Counted from the first letter of the stretch, positions 37,966-46,706 are shown. The stretch is DNA of 64,000 bases from Methanocalculus natronophilus (GCF_038751955.1 NZ_JBCEXH010000004.1:124001-188000), one strand, 5' to 3'. The notes: generated by a model not told the origin, from the letters alone. Numbers and translations: made by a program.

Positions 37966-38936
37966 AAGGAACATATGTCCAGGATCTTATCCGGGTGGTT
38001 GCGGATATCAAACAGAGGAGATGTAATCTCAGCCCGACCGGTTTTATCGCAGAGCAGGGTATCGGATCAGATGATTATGTGCGGATTGTGCCGGCTGACG
38101 ATCGTGCCATCACCGCAGTTGACGGGAGCAATGCCACCGTCTACTCCACCCCGTTCTTTACACTTGATGTATTCCGGGGTGCCGTCACCGGGTATGCCCG
38201 ACAGGAGCGGGTGATGCTCAGGCAGACACCGCTTCGGATCTTTCGGATTGGTGATGGCCAGGACGAGGACTATGCCGACGTCCACAGGGATTATTTTGGA
38301 TGCGAACCCGCTGTTCCTCTTGATATGGGTGATACCCTGGCAGCAGAGGCCGCGTTTCGCGATACCATCGAGTACGGCCTTGCCATGGCTGCCGCACGGG
38401 AAGCCTCACCCGGGACCCTTCTCCTCCTTGATGGCGCCCTCTATGCCGAACATCCCTCACATGCCCCGATCCTTGATGCCATCACCGATACCTGCCGGGA
38501 ACGCGGTCTCCTTCTTGCGGCTGTGACAAAGAATGCTGGCGCAACCTGGGATGGGAAGCAGCCTCTTGTCCCGGCTGCAGTGAAGGGTGCTGCAACACTT
38601 GGGATCCAGCCACCCTGGTACCTGAAGGTGAAGGAGGGCTATGTTGCCTGTCTCCATTCCAGCTCTGCCCGTGGGTTCCTGGTCACGGTGCCGGATGCCT
38701 ATGGCGACGAGGAGGTCTCGGCTGTCTGTTCAGCACTCTCATCCTATGCCGGAGACGGGCGTGTTGTCGGATACCCCTATCCCCTGATGGATGCCCACCG
38801 GTATGCGGTGATCAGACATGATCTGGTGCGGCATGTCCGAAATGACATCATCGCCGGCTGTGCAACCCAGTCGATCAACTACCTGGATTATGAAGATATT
38901 CTTGGAGATTATCATGACGAACTTAATCGATACTAA
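37962..38936 (+). CDS. nurA: 5'-3' nuclease NurA
   Basis: A 324-residue RNase H-like nuclease that works with the HerA translocase to resect DNA ends. The catalytic region includes AITAVDGSNATV (the first Asp) and LLLLDGALYAEHPS (a second acidic site), with a final aspartate region near GYPYPLMDAHRYAVI. The family identity is supported strongly by context: it is encoded directly between rad50 and herA, the standard archaeal arrangement. The ATG overlaps the rad50 stop by four bases and the gene overlaps herA by 23 bases. Confidence 0.92.
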   Translation: MKGTYVQDLIRVVADIKQRRCNLSPTGFIAEQGIGSDDYVRIVPADDRAITAVDGSNATVYSTPFFTLDVFRGAVTGYARQERVMLRQTPLRIFRIGDGQDEDYADVHRDYFGCEPAVPLDMGDTLAAEAAFRDTIEYGLAMAAAREASPGTLLLLDGALYAEHPSHAPILDAITDTCRERGLLLAAVTKNAGATWDGKQPLVPAAVKGAATLGIQPPWYLKVKEGYVACLHSSSARGFLVTVPDAYGDEEVSAVCSALSSYAGDGRVVGYPYPLMDAHRYAVIRHDLVRHVRNDIIAGCATQSINYLDYEDILGDYHDELNRY

Positions 38937-40509
38937 TACACCCGATGCAGCTAAATTCCGGCTTATCGGCCAGACCCATGCAAGCTACCGGTGTGCTGTT
39001 CCCTATACAAGCGAGATCTTTCTTGGTGATCTCCTGGCAATCATTGATGAGGAGAAGCAGTTCACGTTCTATGCCAAAGTGACCGGTATACAGCATTCAA
39101 GCAATTTTGCGGATGCAAACTGGGATACACGGCCGCACACCACCCACTTTTACAACCTTGGCGAGGATGTCTTCCTCATGCTTGAGGCAACTCCGCTTGG
39201 ATATCTTGATGCCGCCGGGAACTTCCGACGCCCAAAGACAGTGCCAACCAAGTTCTCTCATGTCAGGATTGCCAGGGAAGATGATTTTGCCTTTCTTGAT
39301 GCGTATATGGGCACAATCGGGGTCGGGCTTGTCAGGAACGGAACCGGCACAGTCAGAACCGCAAACGTTGGTCTCCACCCCCATGATCTCAACCAGCATA
39401 TGGGTGTCTTTGCAACGACCGGGATGGGCAAGAGCAACTTTATGAAGGTCTTTTCCGCCTCATGCATGAAAGAGCAGCCCTTTGGGCTTTTAATGGTCGA
39501 TCCTCATGGGGAATATCTCAAGGGGCGCCCATCACCCGATGGCAGCCAGAACCCGGGGCTTCTCCACTACAAGGACGGGGCTGATGGTCTTGCGGTCTTC
39601 TCAACCCGCGATGAGAAGACGATCCTGCGGTATGGTGCATCCACCCTGAGCATCGCCTATGATGATTTTCGCCCCGCAGATCTCTATCCAATCTTTGAGT
39701 TTACCGAACCACAGGTAGAGATCCTTGAGACAATTGGCGATATCACCGGATCAGAGATGATCGATTTCTTCCAGGAGACCGATTTCACTGAGGACTGGCA
39801 CAAAAAATACACCGGATCAAATCCGGGGCTGGCCCGCAGGCTGAAAGAGTTCCATGAACTGTCGCTCCGGTCGGTGAAGCGGAAACTTGAGATCCTGACA
39901 CGGCAGAACTCTTTCTTCCGGAGGTCGGGATCTTCAGTGAATGCCATCAGGGCAGCCCTCAGTGACAGGAAAGTGGTTTTAATTGATATACCGGGGATGC
40001 GGGAACAGTCCGAGCTCTTTATCCTCTCACTTCTGACCCGGATTTTTCTCAATGAACGGAGAAACAGCGGCTTTGGAAGTGATGATCAGCACCAGTCCGG
40101 ACAGGTCCTGATTGCCATTGAGGAGGCACAGCGTGTCCTTGGTCCTGGTCGCGGAACAGCGGTATTTCGTGAATGTGCAATGGAGGGGAGAAAATTCGGG
40201 ATAGGCCTCTGTGTGATCACCCAGCAGCCGAAGAATATTGATCCCAGGATACTTGCCCAGATCAACACCTATGTGGTTCTCGGTCTCTCTGACCGTGGTG
40301 ACAGGCAAATGATTGCCTCAAGTGCAAAACAGGATTTATCCCCCCTTGATGGGGAGATCCAGACACTTGAACGGGGAGAAGCGGTGATCAGCACCCTCTC
40401 GGTTCCGTTCCCGATCAGCTGTCGGATCCATCCTTTTGACCGGTATATCAAGGAACCGTCAATGAAGAAGAATGATTCTCTCAGGAAAGGTTTGGAGAAG
40501 AGTTTTTAA
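38914..40509 (+). CDS. herA: HerA DNA-translocating ATPase
   Basis: A hexameric FtsK/HerA-type ATPase of 531 residues. It has the N-terminal HAS beta-barrel (FRLIGQTHASYRCAVPYTSEI), Walker A TTGMGKSNFMKV (~168-175), Walker B-like VLIAIEEAQRVLG, and an arginine-finger region after GIGLCVITQQPKNIDPRI. ATG 38914 with TTGGAG eight bases upstream is chosen over an in-frame ATG at 38818 that would put 32 unrelated residues in front. It overlaps nurA by 23 bases and the convergent OB-fold gene by four. With NurA and Mre11-Rad50 it forms the archaeal end-resection machine. Confidence 0.95.
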   Translation: MTNLIDTNTPDAAKFRLIGQTHASYRCAVPYTSEIFLGDLLAIIDEEKQFTFYAKVTGIQHSSNFADANWDTRPHTTHFYNLGEDVFLMLEATPLGYLDAAGNFRRPKTVPTKFSHVRIAREDDFAFLDAYMGTIGVGLVRNGTGTVRTANVGLHPHDLNQHMGVFATTGMGKSNFMKVFSASCMKEQPFGLLMVDPHGEYLKGRPSPDGSQNPGLLHYKDGADGLAVFSTRDEKTILRYGASTLSIAYDDFRPADLYPIFEFTEPQVEILETIGDITGSEMIDFFQETDFTEDWHKKYTGSNPGLARRLKEFHELSLRSVKRKLEILTRQNSFFRRSGSSVNAIRAALSDRKVVLIDIPGMREQSELFILSLLTRIFLNERRNSGFGSDDQHQSGQVLIAIEEAQRVLGPGRGTAVFRECAMEGRKFGIGLCVITQQPKNIDPRILAQINTYVVLGLSDRGDRQMIASSAKQDLSPLDGEIQTLERGEAVISTLSVPFPISCRIHPFDRYIKEPSMKKNDSLRKGLEKSF

Positions 40510-41051
40510 TTTTCTTTCTTCTTTTTCTCTTTTCTTCCACTCTCAGCAGACGTCTTGACTGTCTTTTTTCTGATAGAGACACAGTTGATGACCGGGTCTC
40601 CGGAGATGACATATCGTTTCATCACCTGGCCGAGAACCTCGACGACATCATCCTTGTTGATGTCTTCTTCGGGAGATGTGAACATCTTGACAGATACTTC
40701 ACCGGTCCGATCTCCAATCAAAAACTGGGGTCTGTTTAAGAACTTGAAATAGACCCGCTCAACGACACCCTCATACCTGACAGGCTTGCTCATCAGCCCT
40801 TCATTGATCTCATTTGCCCGCACCTTCCGTGCCTCTGCCTCATAGACAGGCCTGAGGTTCTGGTACTGGCTCTGGCTCATGTAGTTCATGGCAAGCGGAA
40901 TGGTCAGGATGAGCAGCAGTGTCGGGATGCCCCAGAGGAGCATTGTCCAGTCTCTGGTTGTGTAAAATGAGAAAAAGAAGATCGCGGTGAAGAAGAGGAA
41001 TGCGCCCAGATGGACGATCGTCAGCCTCACCGTAATATTCCCAATCTTCAT
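40506..41051 (-). CDS. Membrane protein with C-terminal OB-fold domain, 181 aa
   Basis: Two membrane spans (about residues 10-32 and 36-55: IVHLGAFLFFTAIFFFSF and MLLWGIPTLLLILTIPLAM) are followed by a soluble domain. That domain (EGVVERVYFKFLNRPQFLIGDRTGEVSVKMF and NKDDVVEVLGQVMKRY) reads as an OB-fold of the kind seen in NfeD-like and nucleic-acid-binding proteins. The tail is a lysine-rich KTVKTSAESGRKEKKKKEN. The domain is likely cytoplasmic. Its function is unknown. The 3' end overlaps herA by four bases, and fdhC lies 20 bases upstream in the same direction, so they may share a transcript. Confidence 0.75.
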   Translation of the reverse strand: MKIGNITVRLTIVHLGAFLFFTAIFFFSFYTTRDWTMLLWGIPTLLLILTIPLAMNYMSQSQYQNLRPVYEAEARKVRANEINEGLMSKPVRYEGVVERVYFKFLNRPQFLIGDRTGEVSVKMFTSPEEDINKDDVVEVLGQVMKRYVISGDPVINCVSIRKKTVKTSAESGRKEKKKKEN

Positions 41052-41070
41052 GGATTTACGCTTCCGTTCT

Positions 41071-41943
41071 TTACTTTAATGCTGCCATCTCTTTGCGGAA
41101 TGCAATCCAGTAGATGACACCAACGAAGAGCAATCCTCCGACGATGTTGCCTATGGTAACCATGATGACGTTGTTTGTCCACATGGTGACCCAATTAAGT
41201 TCTATGGCATTATTTGCATAGATAGCCATCTGCTCAGGGGTCGCATACGCCTGGGTGAAGATAGCCGCCGGAAGGAAGTAGATGTTGGCGATACTGTGCT
41301 CGAGTCCGCTCGAAACGAATGCCATGATTGGGAACCAGATACCTGCAATCTTGCCGATGGCGTCATCAGCACAGATACCAAGCAGCACTGCAAGGTTGAC
41401 AAGCCAGTTACAGCCGACAGCCTTCCAGAAGAGATCCCATTGAACCATTGCTACAAGCGGATAATTCACCTTCGCCCAACCTATAGCAATCGCTCGTTCA
41501 CCAAATACCGTCACCGTACCTACACCCGCAGCATCAAAGGCTGTCAGGGGGCCCATTGCCATAAGGTACGCATACAGTATCGATCCGATGACGTTTCCGA
41601 TATAGACCCATACCCAGAGGTTCAGGACACTTGCCCAGCTGATCTTATGGATAAAAGCAGCCATTGGGGCAAGCATCGCGTCTCCGGTAAACAGTTCAGC
41701 ACCGGTCATGACGGTGATAATAAGACCGACAGGGAACACAGCTCCCATAATAAGCTGTCCAAACCCTGGACTTATGGCTTCGTGAACACCTGTACTGCAC
41801 ACAGTTGCAAGGCCACCACCCATGGCGATGTATGCACCGGACATGAATCCTCGAAGGAGCATGTTCCAGTATGGCAAGCCTGCTTTATACTTGCCTGCAT
41901 CTCCTGCCTTGGCAACTATCTGCACTGGAGGATGAAATACCAT
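41071..41943 (-). CDS. fdhC: Formate/nitrite transporter family channel, probable formate importer FdhC
   Basis: A pentameric-type FNT channel of 290 residues. Conserved stretches are the LLRGFMSGAYIAMGGGLAT entry helix, GAVFPVGLIITVMTGAELFTGD (the re-entrant Omega loop region), the CNWLVNLAVLLG helix and SGLEHSIANIYFLP. Six hydrophobic segments are present. ATG 41943 follows an AGGTG sequence; an ATG at 41955 is the alternative. In formate-using methanogens fdhC usually accompanies fdhAB, but no formate dehydrogenase gene is in this window. Nitrite or other small monovalent anions remain possible substrates. Confidence 0.9.
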   Translation of the reverse strand: MVFHPPVQIVAKAGDAGKYKAGLPYWNMLLRGFMSGAYIAMGGGLATVCSTGVHEAISPGFGQLIMGAVFPVGLIITVMTGAELFTGDAMLAPMAAFIHKISWASVLNLWVWVYIGNVIGSILYAYLMAMGPLTAFDAAGVGTVTVFGERAIAIGWAKVNYPLVAMVQWDLFWKAVGCNWLVNLAVLLGICADDAIGKIAGIWFPIMAFVSSGLEHSIANIYFLPAAIFTQAYATPEQMAIYANNAIELNWVTMWTNNVIMVTIGNIVGGLLFVGVIYWIAFRKEMAALK

Positions 41944-42104
41944 ATTTCTACACACCTCTTTTCTAAAATCCCACCTATCACCGGAAAGTATTCAGTAACT
42001 TCGGCATAGGCATAATTGATGATTTAAATGAAGGACTTATTAATAGATTTCTAAATGTTCCTCAAAAAACCGGCCTGCCGGAGTTTGCAGGATGGTAGGG
42101 TAGG

Positions 42105-42140
42105 GTTAAGTATATATTGGGTTAATTGACCAATTAAAAA
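42105..42140 (+). promoter_or_regulatory. TATA box and dyad before the 42152 ORF
   Basis: AGTATATATTGG near 42109-42120 is a good plus-strand TATA box. It is followed at once by the inverted repeat TTAATTG-ACC-AATTAA (about 42122-42137), which overlaps the expected start region and could be an operator. Confidence 0.45.
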
Positions 42141-42151
42141 AGGTAACTATT

Positions 42152-42307
42152 ATGTTTATATTCACCAATTTCAATGGCCCGTATTTCGCGGGATCAACAC
42201 TTCCAATTCAACTGCCGGATACTTGCGCGCAGAAAATCCCGGATCCAGGTGGACTGCTTCTCCCCCACCCGCCCCTTCAGATAGTTGAGGTGATGAGCCC
42301 TTGGTAA
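42152..42307 (+). CDS. Possible 51-aa leader ORF
   Basis: ATG 42152 is preceded by AAGGT at eight bases and by a TATA box and dyad upstream. The product is Pro-rich and uncharged in the middle (PDPGGLLLPHPPLQIVEVMSPW). Its stop overlaps the TTG start of the zinc-ribbon gene, so it could serve as a translationally coupled leader. The sequence has no family I know; it could also be chance. Confidence 0.3.
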   Translation: MFIFTNFNGPYFAGSTLPIQLPDTCAQKIPDPGGLLLPHPPLQIVEVMSPW

Positions 42308-42903
42308 AACGTATCCTCGCACCACCGTTTCTCACGGAGATGATCACTTCAATCATCACACTCTTTGATGGCGTCGTCTTCTCCTCGGCAGGTTCGCACT
42401 GCAGGATATGCGGTGCATCCCTCAAAAAGCATGATCAGAAAAAGAAACAGTTTGCCACGCTGATTGTGGATGGGAACAAAGAGACTGTTTTCGTCAGTGT
42501 TGTTCGCTACCGGTGTCCGGACTGTGGGAAACTCTGGTATGCTGATGAGCCGTTTTACAAAGGTACCCGCCACGGAATACCTGTTGTTGACCTTGCGCTT
42601 GCACTCTCTGAAAAATATCCCTACCATCATACTGAAAAAAGGATCGCCGCCCTTGGCATCTCTCTGGACCGGGGCACAGTCCGGCGCTATGCACTGATGC
42701 GTGATCTGCTTCCCCGGCCTGAACTCACTGATATGTACGGGATGCGGCTCCCGATCCGGTTTATGTCACTCTCCGGGCTCGTCGCCCAGGGGAGAGCCAT
42801 CGAAGGGGCAGAACTGCTCGCTGCCCTTGGCCTCCCACCCACAGACCGGGCATCTCTTCGTACCCCGCCGTCTGTAGAAGAGGAACGGGATGAAGAGGAG
42901 TAG
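42301..42903 (+). CDS. Zinc-ribbon/HTH protein resembling a transposase N-terminus
   Basis: About 200 residues. Residues ~30-85 hold CRICGASLKKHDQKKK followed by YRCPDCGKLWYADEP, a four-cysteine ribbon, then GTRHGIPVVDLALALSEKYPYHHTEKRIAALGISLDRGTVRRY. This reads as an HTH much like the start of ISL3-type and related transposases. No DDE catalytic core follows, so it is either a domesticated regulator or a truncated transposase. Start TTG 42301 has GAGGTGAT seven bases upstream. The last 138 bases lie antisense to a small membrane zinc-ribbon gene, so the true 3' end deserves care; the C-terminal tail is Glu-rich. Confidence 0.6.
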   Translation: MVKRILAPPFLTEMITSIITLFDGVVFSSAGSHCRICGASLKKHDQKKKQFATLIVDGNKETVFVSVVRYRCPDCGKLWYADEPFYKGTRHGIPVVDLALALSEKYPYHHTEKRIAALGISLDRGTVRRYALMRDLLPRPELTDMYGMRLPIRFMSLSGLVAQGRAIEGAELLAALGLPPTDRASLRTPPSVEEERDEEE

Positions 42904-42969
42904 AAAGAAGAGCGGATACCCAAGTATAAACGAGAGTACGGTGATTGCAAGTGATCCGGCAAGAAGCAC
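42766..42969 (-). CDS. Small membrane protein with C-terminal zinc ribbon, 67 aa
   Basis: An N-terminal hydrophobic region (LAGSLAITVLSFILGYPLFF and LLLFIPFLF) is enough for one or two spans. It is followed by YRRRGTKRCPVCGWEAKGSEQFCPFDGSPLG, a complete CPxCG-type zinc ribbon. It begins eight bases after the mfnF stop on the same strand and is therefore probably the third gene of an mfnD-mfnF unit. The cysteine pattern is so regular that I consider it real although it is antisense to the end of the 42301 gene. Function unknown. Confidence 0.7.
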   Translation of the reverse strand: MLLAGSLAITVLSFILGYPLFFLLLFIPFLFYRRRGTKRCPVCGWEAKGSEQFCPFDGSPLGDEPGE

Positions 42970-42977
42970 AGCCGGTA

Positions 42978-43886
42978 TCAGAAACCGTCTCGTATCGCCA
43001 CCTCCCTGACAGCATATGCGGGGAGTGCTTCAGCAGATGATCCAGGCTCCTGGTTGAGGTTGATCCCGCCAAAGGTCTGGTGAATCAGTTCTGCCCCGAT
43101 TCCTGCTGCAAGCACAGGCTTTGATCCAAACCGCTCAAGCGACTTCCGGAAGAGGGTTTTCTCAGCCTCCCAGAATGCTTCTGCTATCGCAACAGCACCC
43201 TGCTCCCCGATCTCGTCTGTATCTGCGCAGACGGATCGGGCAAGTCTCGCAAGGCTCAGCTCCCTGGTTGCCTCTTTTCCATCAGGTGCAGGCACGGTAT
43301 ATTCCCGTGGAGTGATATGGCCAAGCACAAGATGGGCATCTGCTGCCTGCGCAAAATACTCAGTCGAGAGCGGGGTCTCCTCGCCTGCGATAGTGACTGC
43401 TTGGAGAAGCGATGCAACCGGTGTTCTCAGCATGCCGCAGTAGACGAGCATTCCTGCTCGCAGCCGGGAGAGATCGGTACGGCCGGGCAGCTCTCTAAAG
43501 GGGGAGAGCGGAACGATATCTGCAGTGGTGCTCCCAAAATCAAGGAGAATACCGTCAGGATAGTGGTCCTTGAGGAAATCGGCTGATGCAAGCCAGTTCG
43601 CGGCTGCAAGCTGCGGGACGGGTTCGGTATGGAACCTTCCATCTGTTCCATAGAATCGGGCATCAGGCAGAACGTCCAGAACTGCATCAACGATGAACCG
43701 GATCCCCTCAGCCTTGGAATAAAAGCAGTCAGCGAGCTCTCCGCTCATCACCACTGCAGCCTCCCCTTCAATGCCTGAAAGCATCTCACCAATTGGAGCC
43801 TCTTTCCAGAGAGGGCAGTACCGGATGATGACCTCATCGTCTGTGACAATCTTTGTGTTTGCTCCTCCGATGTCTATGCCTATCAT
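42978..43886 (-). CDS. mfnF: Methanofuran biosynthesis enzyme MfnF (ASKHA fold)
   Basis: A 302-residue member of the hydantoinase/oxoprolinase-like group (H4MPT-linked C1 transfer pathway protein). In Methanocaldococcus the MfnF enzyme joins the aminomethylfuran phosphate to gamma-glutamyltyramine. Nucleotide-binding features are IGIDIGGANTKIV at the N-terminus, LLDFGSTTADIVPL in the middle and VLAAGIGAELIHQT near the end. ATG 43886 overlaps the mfnD stop by four bases. The pairing with mfnD is strong support. Methanofuran is the first C1 carrier of CO2-reducing methanogenesis. Confidence 0.88.
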   Translation of the reverse strand: MIGIDIGGANTKIVTDDEVIIRYCPLWKEAPIGEMLSGIEGEAAVVMSGELADCFYSKAEGIRFIVDAVLDVLPDARFYGTDGRFHTEPVPQLAAANWLASADFLKDHYPDGILLDFGSTTADIVPLSPFRELPGRTDLSRLRAGMLVYCGMLRTPVASLLQAVTIAGEETPLSTEYFAQAADAHLVLGHITPREYTVPAPDGKEATRELSLARLARSVCADTDEIGEQGAVAIAEAFWEAEKTLFRKSLERFGSKPVLAAGIGAELIHQTFGGINLNQEPGSSAEALPAYAVREVAIRDGF

Positions 43887-44770
43887 TGCCTGGTCATCCC
43901 TCCACGTGTGTCGAAGGCAACTGATCCATTCAGGTGCACCGGGGGAAGCCTGACACCTTCTGAGGCCTTGATCAACAGGTCAGCAATCTCCTCCTCCATC
44001 ACCCCGGCTATTCCGATCAGGCTTGTTGTGATCCGTGGATTGACATCCACAACAGTGATCCTCTCACCGACAATCATGTCAATGCCGATATAGCCCTGGC
44101 ACCCGAGTGTCGTCACGACTTTCTCTGCAGTCTCCCTGATCTCCTCTGCCCGCGGGTGTTCAATCGGCGTCTCACCTCCGAGATAGGTGATGATGCCGTC
44201 GTCATCTGTATCAATTCTCTGCCTGTTGATTGCAAGGACTAGTGGTGGTGCGCCGGTATAGAAGCTGCATGCATCGCCGACGACCCGTGAGGCAATAACC
44301 GAGACAGAAATATGATCTCCTGTGAGTATTTCCTGGCCAAATTCGGCTTCTCCGGGCTCTTCATCGCGTATTCTGATCTTCATTGAACCTGATCCCCGGA
44401 TCGGCTTGATCACCCGCCTGCCGCTGGTGACTTCCCGGGGGACATCGATTCCATGTTCTGCGAGAAGGCGTGCTGAGAGGCGTTTGTTTGCACAGACAGC
44501 TGCGTTTGTACTGTCGGTGCCCACATTATGCGTCACACCTTCCATCACACTGGTAAAACCTGCGAGCAGGTGATCAGGAGCAATAATCAGTCCATACCTG
44601 CAGTCGGGGGCAAGCCGTGCGATTTCTTCAGCAAAATCTCCCGTTGTCGGGGAGAGGACGTCATATCCAAGCGCCTCAAAACTCCGCCTGAGCGTCGTCA
44701 GCATCGCTTCACCTTCCGGTGCAAGCACGGGGTCATGGAATTTTGTATACTCTGCCAGGAGTACCTTCAT
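43883..44770 (-). CDS. mfnD: Tyramine-L-glutamate ligase MfnD (ATP-grasp)
   Basis: A 295-residue ATP-grasp ligase that attaches the first glutamate to tyramine in methanofuran synthesis. The start is MKVLLAEYTKFHDPVLAPEG at 44770; an extended frame to 45031 is rejected because it would run through the surE promoter. ATP-grasp features are RRVIKPIRGSGSMKIRIRDE, GQEILTGDHISVSVIASR and the metal-binding GYIGIDMIVGERITVVDVNPR. Its stop overlaps mfnF. The transcript probably starts from a TATA box (ATATATATAA, ~44838-44850) that overlaps the surE start. Confidence 0.9.
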   Translation of the reverse strand: MKVLLAEYTKFHDPVLAPEGEAMLTTLRRSFEALGYDVLSPTTGDFAEEIARLAPDCRYGLIIAPDHLLAGFTSVMEGVTHNVGTDSTNAAVCANKRLSARLLAEHGIDVPREVTSGRRVIKPIRGSGSMKIRIRDEEPGEAEFGQEILTGDHISVSVIASRVVGDACSFYTGAPPLVLAINRQRIDTDDDGIITYLGGETPIEHPRAEEIRETAEKVVTTLGCQGYIGIDMIVGERITVVDVNPRITTSLIGIAGVMEEEIADLLIKASEGVRLPPVHLNGSVAFDTRGGMTRQ

Positions 44771-44837
44771 ACAGGGTATATTGATCCCATAGTCAGATGA
44801 GGCTTTGCCGATACGAGGGTATTTCTTAGCCGGAGGT

Positions 44838-44850
44838 TGAATTATATATA
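44838..44850 (-). promoter_or_regulatory. TATA box for mfnD overlapping the surE start
   Basis: AATTATATATATG on plus is ATATATATAATT on minus, about 68 bases before the mfnD ATG. On the plus strand the same bases lie just in front of the surE ATG, so the two transcripts would overlap at their 5' ends. Confidence 0.4.
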
Positions 44851-45629
44851 TGAAACCAACTGTCCTGCTGACAAACGACGATGGTGTCTCTTCAGGAGGG
44901 CTCTGGGCTGCATATGCTGCTCTGTCCGAGATTGCCGAGGTGACCGTGGTTGCCCCGGCAACGCAACAGAGCGCGGTTGGACGATCAATCTCCATCTTCG
45001 AGCCGATCCGGCTGCATAAGGTCATTATCAACGGATTCCCGGCCTATGCTGTTGATGGGAAACCAACTGATGCGGTCATCATCGGGCTCTATGCCCTCAG
45101 GCTCAATCCTGACCTCGTTGTTTCAGGGATTAATATCGGAGAAAATCTCAGCTTTGAATCTATTATGACCTCAGGCACTGTCGGTGCCGCACTTGAAGCT
45201 GCAAACCAGGGACCTCGTGCTGTGGCATTCTCTCTCCAGGTGAATGACCAGGGGATGAAGTTCGATGATCCAAGGTCGGATATGATGCATGACGACTCTA
45301 TTGGGGATGTCGTAAAGGATGTCTGCTCCACGATCTTTGAGAAGGGGTTCCCTGAGCATACCGATGTCCTGAATGTCAATATCCCTGCCGAGATCAAAGG
45401 TGGCTATGAGGTGACCCGGCTTGCCCATACACTCTTCCATACCGGTGTTGAGGAGCGTTTCGATCCGCGTGGGCGGCCATATTACTGGATTGACGGCCCT
45501 CTTGTCGAGGATGCCGAGGAGGGAACAGATGTCCATGCGGTCAGGCAGGGGCGGATATCGCTCACACCGATCACACTTGACTGCACTGCCCCGGCTGCAT
45601 TTGAGGGATTGCGGAAGCAGTTCTGCTGA
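44850..45629 (+). CDS. surE: 5'/3'-nucleotidase SurE
   Basis: Metal-dependent nucleoside monophosphate phosphatase of 259 residues. The N-terminal VLLTNDDGVSSGGLWA carries the aspartate pair that binds the metal; VVAPATQQSAVGRSIS, LVVSGINIGENLS and SGTVGAALEAANQG are the other conserved blocks. A GGAGGT lies 12 bases upstream of ATG 44850, rather distant. The gene is divergent from mfnD. It follows no clear operon; rpiA starts 38 bases after it. SurE is thought to recycle nucleotides or respond to stress. Confidence 0.95.
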   Translation: MKPTVLLTNDDGVSSGGLWAAYAALSEIAEVTVVAPATQQSAVGRSISIFEPIRLHKVIINGFPAYAVDGKPTDAVIIGLYALRLNPDLVVSGINIGENLSFESIMTSGTVGAALEAANQGPRAVAFSLQVNDQGMKFDDPRSDMMHDDSIGDVVKDVCSTIFEKGFPEHTDVLNVNIPAEIKGGYEVTRLAHTLFHTGVEERFDPRGRPYYWIDGPLVEDAEEGTDVHAVRQGRISLTPITLDCTAPAAFEGLRKQFC

Positions 45630-45667
45630 CAACAATATAGATAGTCTCTTTCAGCATATGTGATCCC

Positions 45668-46324
45668 ATGGATGAAGCAAAAAAGGATGCAGGGTACCGG
45701 GCAGCTGATCTGGTCAGGGACGGGATGGTTATCGGTCTTGGAACCGGCTCAACCGTCCTCTATGCGATGGAGAGCATAGCTTCAAGGATGTGTGATGAGG
45801 ATCTCCGGATTGCCGGCGTGCCGACATCATATGAAGCAGCATACCGGGCTGTCGGGCTGGGGATTCCACTCACCACGCTCGATGAGCACCCGGTTCTTGA
45901 TCTCGCAATAGATGGTGCAGATCAGGTCGATCCCGGGAAGAGGATGATCAAAGGCCGGGGTGCTGCCCTTCTTCGTGAAAAGTGTGTGGCGGATGCGGCA
46001 GACCAGTTTGTGGTCATCATTGATGAATCAAAATGTGTGAAAAAACTCCATGGGCAGGTGCCAATCGAAGTTCTTTCCTTTGCACAAGGGTCTGTGGTTC
46101 GGCAGATAACTGATCTCGGCGCTCAGGCGGCCGTACGCTCAGGCTCCGGCAAGGACGGCCCTGTCGTCTCGGATAACGGACACCTGATCATGGACTGCCA
46201 GTTTGGGGCTCTCGCTTCGCCTGACGATCTTGAGCTGCGTCTTGCAGTCATACCCGGCCTTCTCGAATCCGGTCTCTTTACCCGGTATACCGGAAAAACA
46301 AGGGTTATTATTGGTGGAAAATAA
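45668..46324 (+). CDS. rpiA: Ribose-5-phosphate isomerase A
   Basis: A 218-residue isomerase that interconverts ribose 5-phosphate and ribulose 5-phosphate, providing pentose phosphates for nucleotides. The blocks MVIGLGTGSTVLYAM, DEHPVLDLAIDGADQVDP, MIKGRGAALLREKC and KLHGQVPIEVL are diagnostic. An ATATAG element ~28 bases before the ATG suggests a nearly leaderless transcript of its own, although read-through from surE is possible. It is followed by a convergent regulator with almost no gap. Confidence 0.95.
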   Translation: MDEAKKDAGYRAADLVRDGMVIGLGTGSTVLYAMESIASRMCDEDLRIAGVPTSYEAAYRAVGLGIPLTTLDEHPVLDLAIDGADQVDPGKRMIKGRGAALLREKCVADAADQFVVIIDESKCVKKLHGQVPIEVLSFAQGSVVRQITDLGAQAAVRSGSGKDGPVVSDNGHLIMDCQFGALASPDDLELRLAVIPGLLESGLFTRYTGKTRVIIGGK

Positions 46325-46328
46325 TTTT

Positions 46329-46706
46329 TTATGATTCGATGCACTCGCGCATCCGGTTGATCATGGATATCTGGGTTTCTGCTTCCTGGCGCTTCTTCTG
46401 CTCAAGGATATTGGTGATATCATTTAAGCCAAGAGAAATCGAGTAGATCTTCACCGGCCGTCCCTTATTTTCTGTCTTGCTCTCACGGCAGTTGACCCAT
46501 TCCTGTTCTTTGAGTTCCCGCATCGCGATACTCACTTCAGGCTGGCGAAGATCAGTTGCACGTTCAATCTCACGTGACGTTGCCTCCGGGAGTTCAGAAA
46601 GATAGACAAGCACTTTAGCTACATTTCTCTTCATCCCGACACCATTGAGCAGAGTTACGATTTCCTCCTGCTTTGGTGTCAGTGTACCGAATGCTCCTGT
46701 TTCCAT
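46329..46706 (-). CDS. Winged-helix transcriptional regulator, 125 aa
   Basis: The region TPKQEEIVTLLNGVGMKRNVAKVLVYLSELPEATSREIERATDLRQPEVSIAMRELKEQEW is a full winged helix, with ATDLRQPEVSIAMREL as the recognition helix. KGRPVKIYSISLGLNDI forms the wing and a C-terminal helix with EQKKRQEAE likely mediates dimerisation. It is of the broad ArsR/TrmB-like archaeal type; there is no sensor domain or metal motif, so the signal is unknown. ATG 46706 has GGAG eight bases upstream; ATG 46730 is an in-frame alternative. It lies upstream-adjacent to tbp's 3' end on the same strand order. Confidence 0.8.
   Translation of the reverse strand: METGAFGTLTPKQEEIVTLLNGVGMKRNVAKVLVYLSELPEATSREIERATDLRQPEVSIAMRELKEQEWVNCRESKTENKGRPVKIYSISLGLNDITNILEQKKRQEAETQISMINRMRECIES

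Noticed and set aside
44771-45031. N-terminal extension of mfnD to 45031
   Set aside because: It would cross the predicted mfnD promoter and overlap the surE coding sequence, and the added residues are not like any ATP-grasp N-terminus.
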